Shown: one piece after another, positions 7,725 through 13,540 of the stretch
How positions within the stretch are numbered: position 1 is the first letter of the stretch
Layout of the letters: each line of letters opens with the position of its first letter
DNA from: Anaerolinea sp.
Lineage (GTDB): Bacteria > Chloroflexota > Anaerolineae > Anaerolineales > Villigracilaceae
DNA: 15,923 nucleotides
Assembly (NCBI GenBank): GCA_020720965.1
Contig: DYNS01000020.1
Coordinates: 1-15,923, forward strand
Direction: 5' to 3'
Position numbers and translations under genes: made by a program
Notes under the pieces: generated by a model
Told to the model about the DNA's origin: nothing
Databases searched by the model: none
Seen by the model: only the letters and a program-made list of their open reading frames with translations

Positions 7725-9644
7725 CTAAATATCCAGGTTTCGCACTTTTTTGGCGTGAGTCTGAATAAATTTGCGGCGAGGGTCCACCGCATCGCCCATC
7801 AACATATCAAAAGTGCGGTCGGCTTCGGCTGCGTCTTCGATGGAAACCTGCAACAAGGTTCGATTTTGCGGGTCCATCGTTGTTTCCCACAGCTGCGGCG
7901 GATTCATCTCACCCAAGCCTTTATACCGTTGTAGCGAGATTTTCTCGCCATCCGCGCCAAGCCCCTTCAGGTAGGCATCCTTCTCGGAATCCGAGTACAT
8001 ATACCGCACCTGACGCTTATGCTCCACCCGGAAGAGGGGAGGCTGGGCAATGTAAAGGTGCGCCTGCTCGATGAGGGCGGGCATGTAACGGAAGAAGAAG
8101 GTCAGCAAAAGGGTACGGATGTGACTGCCGTCCACGTCCGCATCGGTCATAATAATCACCCGCCCATAGCGCAGACCTTCCAGGTTAAACGAATCGCCGA
8201 TGCCGGTTCCAAGAGCAGAAATAAGGGCTTTGACTTCGTTATTGCCCAAAATTTTATCCAGGCGGGCGCGTTCGGTGTTCAGAATTTTGCCGCGCAGGGG
8301 CAAAATCGCCTGAAAGTGCCTGTCCCGCCCCTGTTTGGCAGAACCACCCGCCGAGTCACCTTCCACAATGTAGAGTTCGGTCTTGTTCGAGTCTCGCTCC
8401 GAGCAATCTGCCAGTTTTCCGGGCAGGGTAAGGCTCTCCAGCGCAGATTTGCGAATCACCAGGTCGCGGGCTTTGCGGGCGGCATCCCGTGCGCGGGAGG
8501 AGGTGAGGCACTTGGCGATGATGGCGCGGGCGGCGGAGGGGTTTTCTTCCAAAAAGGAGGTGAAACCTTCGCCAATGACTTGCTGGGCATAGGTTTGCAC
8601 TTCCGGGTTCATCAACTTCACTTTGGTTTGCGATTCAAACTGCGGGTCGGGGTGTTTAATGCTCACAATGGCGGTTAAGCCTTCGCGGGTGTCGTCCCCG
8701 GTAAAGTTGGGGTCGGCATCCTTCAGCAAACCGGCTTTGCGGGCGTAGTCGTTGATGACGCGGGTGAGGGCAGAGCGCAGCCCGGTCATGTGAGTTCCGC
8801 CGTCTATGGTGTTGATGGTGTTGGCAAAAGAATAGACCGATTCAGTGAAGGCATCGGTATATTGCACAGCGGCTTCAATGCCAATCCCTTCCAGGGTCTT
8901 TTCGGCGTACAAAACGGGGTGCAGGGTTTCGCGGTTGCGGTTGAGATAGCGCACGAAGGAGGTGATTCCGCCTTCAAAATAGAAGGTCATTTCGCGGTTT
9001 TGGCGCTCATCTGCAAAATGGATGGTTACGCCGCGAGTAACAAACGCCATCTCCCGGAACCGCTGCGTAAGGGTATCAAACCGGTAATCCAGGTTATCTT
9101 TAAAGATGGTCGGGTCAAATTTGAAGGTTGTCTTGGTTCCGGTCTCGTTCTCTTTGGCTTTGCCAATTACCTTCACTTCGCCCTGCGGATAACCGCGCTC
9201 AAAGCGTTGCAAATGCAACAGCCCGCCGCGCTTCACTTCCACCTCGCACCATTCCGAAAGAGCATTCACCGCCGAAACGCCTACCCCGTGCAAGCCGCCA
9301 GAGACCTTGTAACCGCCGCCGCCGAACTTGCCGCCCGCATGCAGGGTCGTCATTACCACCGTTAAAGCGGAAATTTTCTTCTCCGGGTGAATATCCACCG
9401 GAATACCGCGCCCGTTATCTTCCACCGTCACCGAGCTATCGGCGTGAATAGTCACATTAATCCGGGTACAAGACCCGGCAAGCGCCTCGTCTATCGAGTT
9501 GTCCACCACCTCATACACCAGGTGATGCAGGGCTTTAAGGTCGGTGCCACCCACATACATCCCTGGGCGGCGGCGCACGGCTTCCAGCCCCTCCAAAACC
9601 TGAATACTCGTTGCATCATAATTCGTTGGTTGAACCACTTTCAT
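7725..9644 (-). CDS. gyrB: DNA gyrase subunit B (GyrB)
   Basis: The ATPase subunit of type IIA topoisomerase, which with GyrA introduces negative supercoils. At 639 residues it has the usual length of bacterial GyrB without the proteobacterial insert. The GHKL ATPase shows E45 and N49 (YEVVDNSIDEA), DNGRG (76-80) and the GGLHGVG loop (117 on). The transducer lysine lies in SQTK (338-341). The TOPRIM metal site has E428 in EGDSAGG and D501/D503/D505 in DADVDG. The tail QRYKGLGEMNPPQLW and AKKVRNLDI are typical GyrB. ParE is the main alternative, but the ending and overall match favour GyrB. The start is uncertain: GGAGG directly abuts the ATG at 9644 but lies 6 nt before an in-frame GTG at codon 3 (9638). 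It follows the membrane protein by 9 nt and precedes the kinase by 17 nt, so it sits inside an operon. No gyrA or recF is visible. Confidence 0.97.
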   Translation of the reverse strand: MKVVQPTNYDATSIQVLEGLEAVRRRPGMYVGGTDLKALHHLVYEVVDNSIDEALAGSCTRINVTIHADSSVTVEDNGRGIPVDIHPEKKISALTVVMTTLHAGGKFGGGGYKVSGGLHGVGVSAVNALSEWCEVEVKRGGLLHLQRFERGYPQGEVKVIGKAKENETGTKTTFKFDPTIFKDNLDYRFDTLTQRFREMAFVTRGVTIHFADERQNREMTFYFEGGITSFVRYLNRNRETLHPVLYAEKTLEGIGIEAAVQYTDAFTESVYSFANTINTIDGGTHMTGLRSALTRVINDYARKAGLLKDADPNFTGDDTREGLTAIVSIKHPDPQFESQTKVKLMNPEVQTYAQQVIGEGFTSFLEENPSAARAIIAKCLTSSRARDAARKARDLVIRKSALESLTLPGKLADCSERDSNKTELYIVEGDSAGGSAKQGRDRHFQAILPLRGKILNTERARLDKILGNNEVKALISALGTGIGDSFNLEGLRYGRVIIMTDADVDGSHIRTLLLTFFFRYMPALIEQAHLYIAQPPLFRVEHKRQVRYMYSDSEKDAYLKGLGADGEKISLQRYKGLGEMNPPQLWETTMDPQNRTLLQVSIEDAAEADRTFDMLMGDAVDPRRKFIQTHAKKVRNLDI

Positions 9645-9649
9645 CCTCC
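9645..9649 (-). promoter_or_regulatory. Ribosome binding site that bears on the gyrB start
   Basis: On the minus strand GGAGG (9649-9645) is followed directly by ATG AAA GTG. Spacing to the ATG is zero, which is unfavourable. Spacing to the GTG at 9638-9636 is 6 nt, which is near ideal. Translation may therefore start at GTG, giving a protein two residues shorter that begins MVQPTNYDATS. Confidence 0.6.
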
Positions 9650-9653
9650 AAAA

Positions 9654-10634
9654 TCAGGCTCGCGCCGAAGACCCCTTGCGGTTTTGCAACCACAGCCGGG
9701 CTTCTTCCACCCAGGCGGTCATCTCGCGGTAGTAGATAAAACTTGCAGCCAAAAGGCTGGTAGAAACAAAAGCATGACCCAAAATCCCCGCCAGCGCCAA
9801 CCAGGATTGGGCAGGGGGAATGCGCCAGAGCAAATCCAAGCCCTGGCTCAGCAACATGGCTAAAATGGTGAACCAGCCCATGCCGGGCAAACCGAAACGC
9901 ATCAACTGAAAACTGCTGGCAATCGAGGCAAAAGCATTTTGGGCGCGTAAGAAAATGCCGTGCGATGCAAAAAATATCGTCATCAGCAGCAAAGCCAAGG
10001 GGAGACTAAGCAAAAAAGTAAGAACCCCTTGCACCGGTTCGCCCAACAGGGCAATCACTCCCATCAAAATGAAGAGAGGAATGTTCATCACGGCAAACAG
10101 GAATACCCACAGGAGGGAGAGCAAACCACCCTGCCAGAGCGCCCGACCCCAACCCGGAAACTGAATCTCGCGCAAGCGGCTTGCAACCACGCTGTAATAT
10201 AAACTGCCCAAAAACCAACCCAAAGCAGTCAGCGCCGCCACCGCTCCAAAAGAAGCCAACCAGCCCCCCGCCGGAACCCAGCCCACCCGCCCGCCCAGCG
10301 GAGACTGCTCTACAAGGCTGGCGCTCATCAGGCTAAAGACTCCCAGCGGGTAAGTACGCAGCACTACAAAAAGGTTAAAACCGGCACTCAACTCGTTCAA
10401 CATCTCAATAAAAGCGGCAGCCCCCTGAGCAGAGGGCTGCATCTGCGTGACCGCCTCGTAGAGGGGGGCAAAAAGCGCATCCGGCTTAAAACGCGGACCC
10501 AGCCAAAGGAAAATATCCAGCAGCAGGGGCAGGGCAACCACCCAAACATTGGCGGCTACAGTATTAAAACCATGCACCAGAGCGCGAATCGCGCCCGGAG
10601 GAGGAGGGGGAAGTTCTGTTTTGGGGGCTTCCAT
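9654..10634 (-). CDS. Seven-helix membrane protein, unknown function, first gene of the gyrB operon
   Basis: 326 residues. After a short Pro-rich cytoplasmic-looking start (ELPPPPPGAIR) there are about seven hydrophobic segments, roughly at 27-46, 87-108, 124-150, 168-197, 203-225, 252-270 and 277-302. The second soluble-looking loop (47-86) is the longest. It ends in a charged tail (EEARLWLQNRKGS). I see no catalytic motif and recognise no named family. It lies 9 nt before gyrB on the same strand, so the two are probably cotranscribed and may be translationally linked. There is no Shine-Dalgarno sequence before the ATG; the -10-like TAGAAT ends only 9 nt upstream, so its mRNA may be almost leaderless. 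The start could be wrong for the same reason, but no later Met gives a better context. I cannot assign a function. Confidence 0.85.
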   Translation of the reverse strand: MEAPKTELPPPPPGAIRALVHGFNTVAANVWVVALPLLLDIFLWLGPRFKPDALFAPLYEAVTQMQPSAQGAAAFIEMLNELSAGFNLFVVLRTYPLGVFSLMSASLVEQSPLGGRVGWVPAGGWLASFGAVAALTALGWFLGSLYYSVVASRLREIQFPGWGRALWQGGLLSLLWVFLFAVMNIPLFILMGVIALLGEPVQGVLTFLLSLPLALLLMTIFFASHGIFLRAQNAFASIASSFQLMRFGLPGMGWFTILAMLLSQGLDLLWRIPPAQSWLALAGILGHAFVSTSLLAASFIYYREMTAWVEEARLWLQNRKGSSARA

Positions 10635-10643
10635 AGTCGTTTT

Positions 10644-10671
10644 ATTCTACCACAGGCGTTTTTTTCGCCTG
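10644..10671 (-). promoter_or_regulatory. Candidate promoter and palindromic operator of the gyrB operon
   Basis: On the minus strand, CAGGCGAAAAAAACGCCTG (10671-10653) is a perfect 6-7-6 inverted repeat, and the -10-like TAGAAT (10649-10644) follows 3 nt later. No TTGACA-like -35 is present; the palindrome occupies that place. The layout suits an operator bound by a dimeric regulator. It is unlikely to be a terminator because on either strand the T or A run is in the loop and not after the stem. The promoter call rests on one hexamer and is inference. Confidence 0.4.
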
Positions 10672-10753
10672 ATTTCTAACCCATAACAAACAAATTACAT
10701 CCCTTACCTGCACAAACGCCTCGCTCCACCGGGATTTTGGCAAATTTTATGGC

Positions 10754-10782
10754 TTGACATATCCCCACAACCCCTATATAAT
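10754..10782 (+). promoter_or_regulatory. Sigma-70-type promoter of tRNA-Asn
   Basis: Perfect TTGACA (10754-10759) and TATAAT (10777-10782) with a 17-bp spacer. Transcription would start near 10789, only about six bases before the mature tRNA. Confidence 0.93.
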
Positions 10783-10794
10783 CTCGCTTCGCAT

Positions 10795-10867
10795 TCCCGG
10801 CTAGCTCAATCGGCAGAGCGGGCGGCTGTTAACCGCTAGGTTCGAGGTTCGAGTCCTCGGCCGGGAG
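10795..10867 (+). tRNA. tRNA-Asn (anticodon GTT)
   Basis: The cloverleaf folds fully. Acceptor TCCCGGC (10795-10801) pairs with GCCGGGA (10860-10866). The D stem is GCTC/GAGC. The anticodon stem GGCGG/CCGCT has loop CTGTTAA, with GTT at 10828-10830. The variable loop is AGGTT, the T stem CGAGG/CCTCG and the T loop TTCGAGT. Discriminator G is at 10867. The genome then reads CCT, so the CCA end is not encoded and must be added by the nucleotidyltransferase. Confidence 0.97.
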
Positions 10868-10893
10868 CCTGAAACACCTCAGCAACACACCTA

Positions 10894-10944
10894 CAACACA
10901 GCACGCAACGGATGAAATTTTTCCGGTGCGTGCTGTGTTGTTTT
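10894..10944 (+). terminator. Intrinsic terminator after tRNA-Asn
   Basis: A perfect 14-bp stem (10894-10907 with 10927-10940), extended by three more pairs after one mismatch, is followed by TTTT at 10941-10944. It lies 27 nt after the tRNA. Its stability suggests most transcripts end here, although the T run is short. Confidence 0.85.
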
Positions 10945-10973
10945 CGGCAGTTTTCGCCCAGGAGCAGGCAAAT

Positions 10974-11615
10974 ATGTACATCCCCAGGCACAACGAAGAA
11001 ACGAACATAAAAACTCTTCAGGCGCTCATCCGTTCCCACCCTTTGGGCGCGTGGGTGACCATGGGAGAGGATGAACTTCTCGCAAATCACATCCCGTTTT
11101 TGCTGGACACCTCGCGGGGGCAGTACGGCACACTCATTGCTCACATTGCCAGGGCAAACCCTGCCTGGCAGTTGTATTCCAAGACCATCCCTTCTGTCGT
11201 GCTGTTTCAGGGGGCGGAGACTTACATCACCCCGTCCTGGTATCCGAGCAAGCAACTGCACGGAAAAACCGTACCTACCTGGAATTATGTCGTTGTTCAC
11301 GCACACGGAATCCCCAACATCATCGAGGATAAAGAGTGGATTCGGGAAAGCGTCAGGCGCCTCACCGACCAGCAGGAAGGCAGCCAGGCTACATCCTGGA
11401 AGGTGTCTGATGCTCCGTCAGATTATGTTGAGCGCCTCCTCGGAGGCATAGTCGGCTTGGAAATCCCCATCACCGCTCTGGTGGGTAAGTGGAAGGTGAG
11501 CCAGGACAAACCGGAAGCGGATAGGTTAGGCGTGATTGCGGGGCTGTCTGCCTCCGAGGAAGGGCAAGCCAACATTATGGCGCATCTCGTCCAAAACGGG
11601 GGGTTCCATCCATGA
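10974..11615 (+). CDS. paiB: PaiB-family FMN-binding split-barrel protein
   Basis: A 213-residue member of the PaiB family (FMN-binding negative transcriptional regulator), a flavin-reductase-like split barrel. Family marks in order: the start MYIPRHN; PLGAWVT (23-29); NHIPFLLD (38-45); IAHIARANPAW (56-66); VVLFQGAETYITPSWYPS (75-92); VPTWNYVVVHAHG (100-112); and the C-terminal KWKVSQDKPEADRLGVIAGL (172-191). The length matches the family (about 205-215). The name comes from Bacillus PaiB, reported to repress sporulation and protease genes; whether this copy regulates genes or acts on flavin or haem is unknown. The ATG at 10974 is chosen because AGGAG (10960-10964) lies 9 nt upstream and family members start MYIP. 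An in-frame GTG at 10926 lies in the tRNA terminator stem and is rejected. The next gene overlaps it by 4 nt (ATGA). No promoter is evident after the terminator. Confidence 0.93.
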   Translation: MYIPRHNEETNIKTLQALIRSHPLGAWVTMGEDELLANHIPFLLDTSRGQYGTLIAHIARANPAWQLYSKTIPSVVLFQGAETYITPSWYPSKQLHGKTVPTWNYVVVHAHGIPNIIEDKEWIRESVRRLTDQQEGSQATSWKVSDAPSDYVERLLGGIVGLEIPITALVGKWKVSQDKPEADRLGVIAGLSASEEGQANIMAHLVQNGGFHP

Positions 11616-12091
11616 GCAAGTCTCTGCAACCTGCGAACATTAAAATCCTGGCGGCATCCTTTGTTTGGGGGCTAACCCTGTGGGTGATTGTGTGGGAAGT
11701 GGGGCGGTTTTTCCCCGAAGGCGACCTGTTCCATTGGCTCTGGGTGGGCGGCAATTATCTGGCGCTGATGTTTTATCCAGTAGCAGCGTCTCTGGCTTTA
11801 TATAGGAAAACGCGCTTATGGAGAAACGCCTTCTTGTTTTCTATGGCGGGTAGTCTTTTCTCCAGCATGGGCGGGTTTGTAGGTAGCGCCATTCAGGCGG
11901 AATCGTGGATGGATGTTGGCTTGGGCGTTGTTGGCATCTTTTTCATAGGTCGGCTGGCATTTTCTCAGTACGAAAAAATGTTCGCCTTGCAAAGCGAGTG
12001 GCAAAAGCCGCTTTGGCAGGACCTGAACGAAGCCTCCTGGCTGGAATATCTGCTGCTCCGGTTTTACTCCGTCAGTGACCATTCCGAGTAG
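11612..12091 (+). CDS. Four-helix membrane protein, unknown function
   Basis: 159 residues with four hydrophobic segments at about 10-32, 44-64, 72-94 and 100-116, then a polar C-terminal stretch (118-159) with several Trp and acidic residues. The helices are rich in Gly and aromatic residues. I see no catalytic or metal motif and recognise no family. The ATG overlaps the stop of the PaiB gene (ATGA, 11612-11615), which indicates translational coupling and makes a functional link likely. A weak G-rich stretch lies upstream. The gene ends 34 nt before a hairpin that serves the converging gene. Confidence 0.82.
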   Translation: MSKSLQPANIKILAASFVWGLTLWVIVWEVGRFFPEGDLFHWLWVGGNYLALMFYPVAASLALYRKTRLWRNAFLFSMAGSLFSSMGGFVGSAIQAESWMDVGLGVVGIFFIGRLAFSQYEKMFALQSEWQKPLWQDLNEASWLEYLLLRFYSVSDHSE

Positions 12092-12108
12092 TTTGTCTCG
12101 CCGGGCTG

Positions 12109-12160
12109 AACTTTTGATAAAAGAGGTTCCCCTGCCAGCCCAATGGGCTGGCAGGGGAAC
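12109..12160 (-). terminator. Intrinsic terminator of the secreted repeat-protein gene
   Basis: A perfect 16-bp stem (12126-12141 with 12145-12160) with loop AAT. Read on the minus strand it is followed by CTCTTTTATC, a U-rich tail. On the plus strand it is followed by GATGATGATG with no T run, so it mainly fits the minus-strand gene ending at 12207. It may still slow polymerase coming from the plus-strand gene ending at 12091. Confidence 0.75.
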
Positions 12161-12206
12161 GATGATGATGGATGGGTTCAATGCCCACAGTGAGGGTTAT
12201 GAGGGG

Positions 12207-12734
12207 TTAGGGGCGATGCCCGTCAGGTCTTTCGCCAGATTTCCCGCCCTGCGGCATGACATTGCGAACTGCGTCCTTCACGACCTGAGCATCCACACCG
12301 GCGGCGGTAGCGAGCTCTTCCAGGGTGCTGCCCGCTTCCAGCGCGGTGGAAAGTTCATCAGCGGTCATACCGAGGGCTTCGGCGGCGGCTGTGAGAGCTT
12401 CTTCCGTCCAGCGGATTTCACCCCGCCCTGCCCGCTCCGGCATCACTGCCCGAACTGCGTCCTTCACAACCTGAGCATCCACACCGGCGGCGGTAGCGAG
12501 CTCTTCCAAGGTGCTGCCCGCTTCCAGCGCGGTGGAAAGTTCCTCAGCGGTCATGCCGAGGGCTTCGGCGGCGGCAGCCAGGGCTTCTTCGCTTAATGGG
12601 TGTTCTCCGTGCGGGGGTTGGGATGCGTGGGAGGTTGAACTCTCCTGGCTTTGCGCGGCAGCGTTAAAGATGGGGATAGCCATGAGCAGACCTGCCAGCA
12701 CAAGAATACCGAATACTTTGTATAGTTTTGTCAT
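12207..12734 (-). CDS. Secreted protein with two near-identical 51-residue helical repeats
   Basis: 175 residues. A signal peptide (MTKLYKVFGILVLAGLLMA then PIFNAAA) predicts cleavage near residue 27, before QSQES. After a polar, His-containing linker (28-48) come two copies of an Ala/Glu-rich unit, residues 49-99 and 111-161, differing at only three positions by my count. Each has the pattern EALGMTAEELSTALEAG, then STLEELATAAGVDAQVVKDA, which reads as a helix-turn-helix-like bundle. The tail is Gly/Arg/His. The start at 12734 is chosen because AAGGAGA lies about 7 nt upstream and a signal peptide follows directly; the frame stays open to 12905 but has no ribosome site there. The gene is divergent from the Met-rich protein/two-component operon, with tandem 11-bp repeats at its promoter, so I infer control by that response regulator. 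Similar units occur in other secreted bacterial proteins, but I know no function. Confidence 0.88.
   Translation of the reverse strand: MTKLYKVFGILVLAGLLMAIPIFNAAAQSQESSTSHASQPPHGEHPLSEEALAAAAEALGMTAEELSTALEAGSTLEELATAAGVDAQVVKDAVRAVMPERAGRGEIRWTEEALTAAAEALGMTADELSTALEAGSTLEELATAAGVDAQVVKDAVRNVMPQGGKSGERPDGHRP
12252..12590 (-). repeat. Tandem in-gene duplication, two 153-bp copies
   Basis: Copies at 12252-12404 and 12438-12590, offset 186 bp, separated by a 33-bp spacer coding for 11 unrelated residues. I count 13 mismatches in 153 positions by eye, with only four in the central ~125 bp. The DNA similarity is high enough that the duplication is either recent or kept uniform by gene conversion. 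Confidence 0.93.
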
Positions 12735-12782
12735 TTTGTTTCTCCTTGTTTGTATTTTGGTTCGGCGATTGAACCCACCCGA

Positions 12783-12834
12783 AGGATAAAGCCCCCAACC
12801 AAGAATCGGTTGAGAAGAGGCTGAGAATTGGCTG
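12783..12834 (-). promoter_or_regulatory. Three tandem 11-bp direct repeats at the promoter of the secreted repeat-protein gene
   Basis: Plus-strand units are AGAATCGGTTG (12802-12812), AGAAGAGGCTG (12813-12823) and AGAATTGGCTG (12824-12834), exactly head to tail. An 11-bp direct-repeat period is the known layout of OmpR/PhoB-family sites, and such a regulator is encoded 0.7 kb away. On the minus strand the array is followed after 13 bp by TATCCT (12788-12783), a plausible -10, with no -35. This resembles activator-dependent promoters. Start would be about 40 nt before the ATG at 12734. Confidence 0.6.
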
Positions 12835-12936
12835 TGAATAACCCGCCCGGCACGGCAAGCAAAAACCCGGCAGGGGAGCGTGCTAAAATGGGGAAGAATC
12901 TCCACAATCCCTCACCGTAACCTCCATAATTCATCC

Positions 12937-12947
12937 AGAATCGGTTG
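12937..12947 (+). promoter_or_regulatory. Fourth, exact copy of the 11-bp repeat, before the Met-rich protein operon
   Basis: AGAATCGGTTG recurs exactly 135 bp from its first copy, 58 bp before the start of the plus-strand operon. Two identical 11-mers in one short intergenic region are unlikely by chance. Flanking 11-mers are only poorly related. No clear -10 can be fixed; TATCAT (12949-12954) and TAACAA (12962-12967) are candidates. I infer autoregulation of the two-component operon. Confidence 0.45.
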
Positions 12948-13004
12948 CTATCATAAGCACGTAACAACCAATCAACCTTTTTTACAATTTTGATGGAGGT
13001 CAAA

Positions 13005-13472
13005 ATGAAAAAACCAATTGTTTTTCGCATTCTCGGTATTTTGCTCATCCTTGCCCTGATGGCGGGGATCGGCGCGACGGCTTTTCGGGTTGGCTACGCC
13101 CGCGGCCTGGCAGCAAGCCCCGCCATGGCAGAAGCCATGCAGAACTGGCAAAATTCTGAAGATGGCGTTTCGCCTTACACCATGCGCGGATACTCTCACC
13201 CGATGATGGGCTTCGGAGGCAGTTATTACTCTAACCCGATGATGATGCGCGGCGGACACGGACACCCCGGCTTCTTCCCGCTCGGCGGCTTGTTGGGCTT
13301 CTTACTGCTGGGCTTTCTATTCTTCGGCGCGGCACGCATGTTCTTCTTCCGGCGCGCCGCCTGGCACATGCACGGCTACCCGCCCGCCTGGGGCGCTCCG
13401 ACCTGGGCACAGCAACCGCCCCAACAACCGCAGCAGCCTCAGCAGCCACCCCAAGAACCAGAACAAAAATAA
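13005..13472 (+). CDS. Met/His-rich two-helix membrane protein, first gene of the two-component operon
   Basis: 155 residues. TM1 (about 7-27) is followed by a ~60-residue external segment (30-90) ending in a Met/His/Gly-rich stretch: SHPMMGFGG (64-72), SNPMMMRGGHGHPGFFP (77-93). TM2 is at about 94-113, then a basic-aromatic cytoplasmic part (RRAAWHMHGYPPAW) and a Pro/Gln-rich tail (PPQQPQQPQQPPQEPEQK). Met and His clusters outside the membrane often bind Cu(I) or Ag(I), but this is inference, as no complete named motif is present. The ATG at 13005 has GGAGG 5 nt upstream; ATGs a few codons earlier lack such spacing. It is followed after 68 nt, including a strong hairpin, by the response regulator and kinase genes, so it is probably an auxiliary sensor, stress target or accessory factor of that system. 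I recognise no family name. Confidence 0.88.
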   Translation: MKKPIVFRILGILLILALMAGIGATAFRVGYARGLAASPAMAEAMQNWQNSEDGVSPYTMRGYSHPMMGFGGSYYSNPMMMRGGHGHPGFFPLGGLLGFLLLGFLFFGAARMFFFRRAAWHMHGYPPAWGAPTWAQQPPQQPQQPQQPPQEPEQK

Positions 13473-13490
13473 CCCCCACACAAACCAACT

Positions 13491-13516
13491 CATGCCTCCC
13501 CTCACGGGGAGGCATG
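13491..13516 (+). other. Perfect hairpin between the Met-rich gene and the response regulator gene
   Basis: CATGCCTCCCC (13491-13501) pairs perfectly with GGGGAGGCATG (13506-13516), loop TCAC. No T run follows on either strand, so it is not a standard terminator. It lies 19 nt after one stop and 24 nt before the regulator start. Its 3' arm buries both a GGGGAGG ribosome-site-like sequence and an ATG. It may protect the upstream message end or set relative expression within the operon. Confidence 0.7.
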
Positions 13517-13540
13517 GCACATTCTCCGCCGAGGAACTCC

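Noticed and set aside
10653..10671. Palindrome as an intrinsic terminator
   Set aside because: The homopolymer run is in the loop and not after the stem on either strand, and it lies at a promoter position with no gene ending next to it.
10926..10973. GTG start for the PaiB-family protein at 10926
   Set aside because: It lies in the 3' arm of the tRNA terminator. The ATG at 10974 has AGGAG upstream and matches the family N-terminus.
12252..12590. CRISPR array or mobile-element repeat
   Set aside because: There are only two long copies in frame within one gene, with a coding spacer. No short regular spacers, terminal inverted repeats or target duplications are seen.
12075..12596. A 173-codon plus-strand frame with repeats over the secreted repeat-protein gene
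   Set aside because: The minus strand has a signal peptide, a ribosome site and a terminator. The plus frame repeats only because the DNA is duplicated.
12735..12905. N-terminal extension of the secreted repeat protein to 12905
   Set aside because: It would place 57 residues before a clear signal peptide, has no ribosome site, and covers the promoter repeats.
13514..13540. ATG at 13514 as start of the response regulator
   Set aside because: The ribosome-site-like sequence is one base away and buried in a perfect hairpin. ATG at 13541 has proper spacing and a canonical receiver start.
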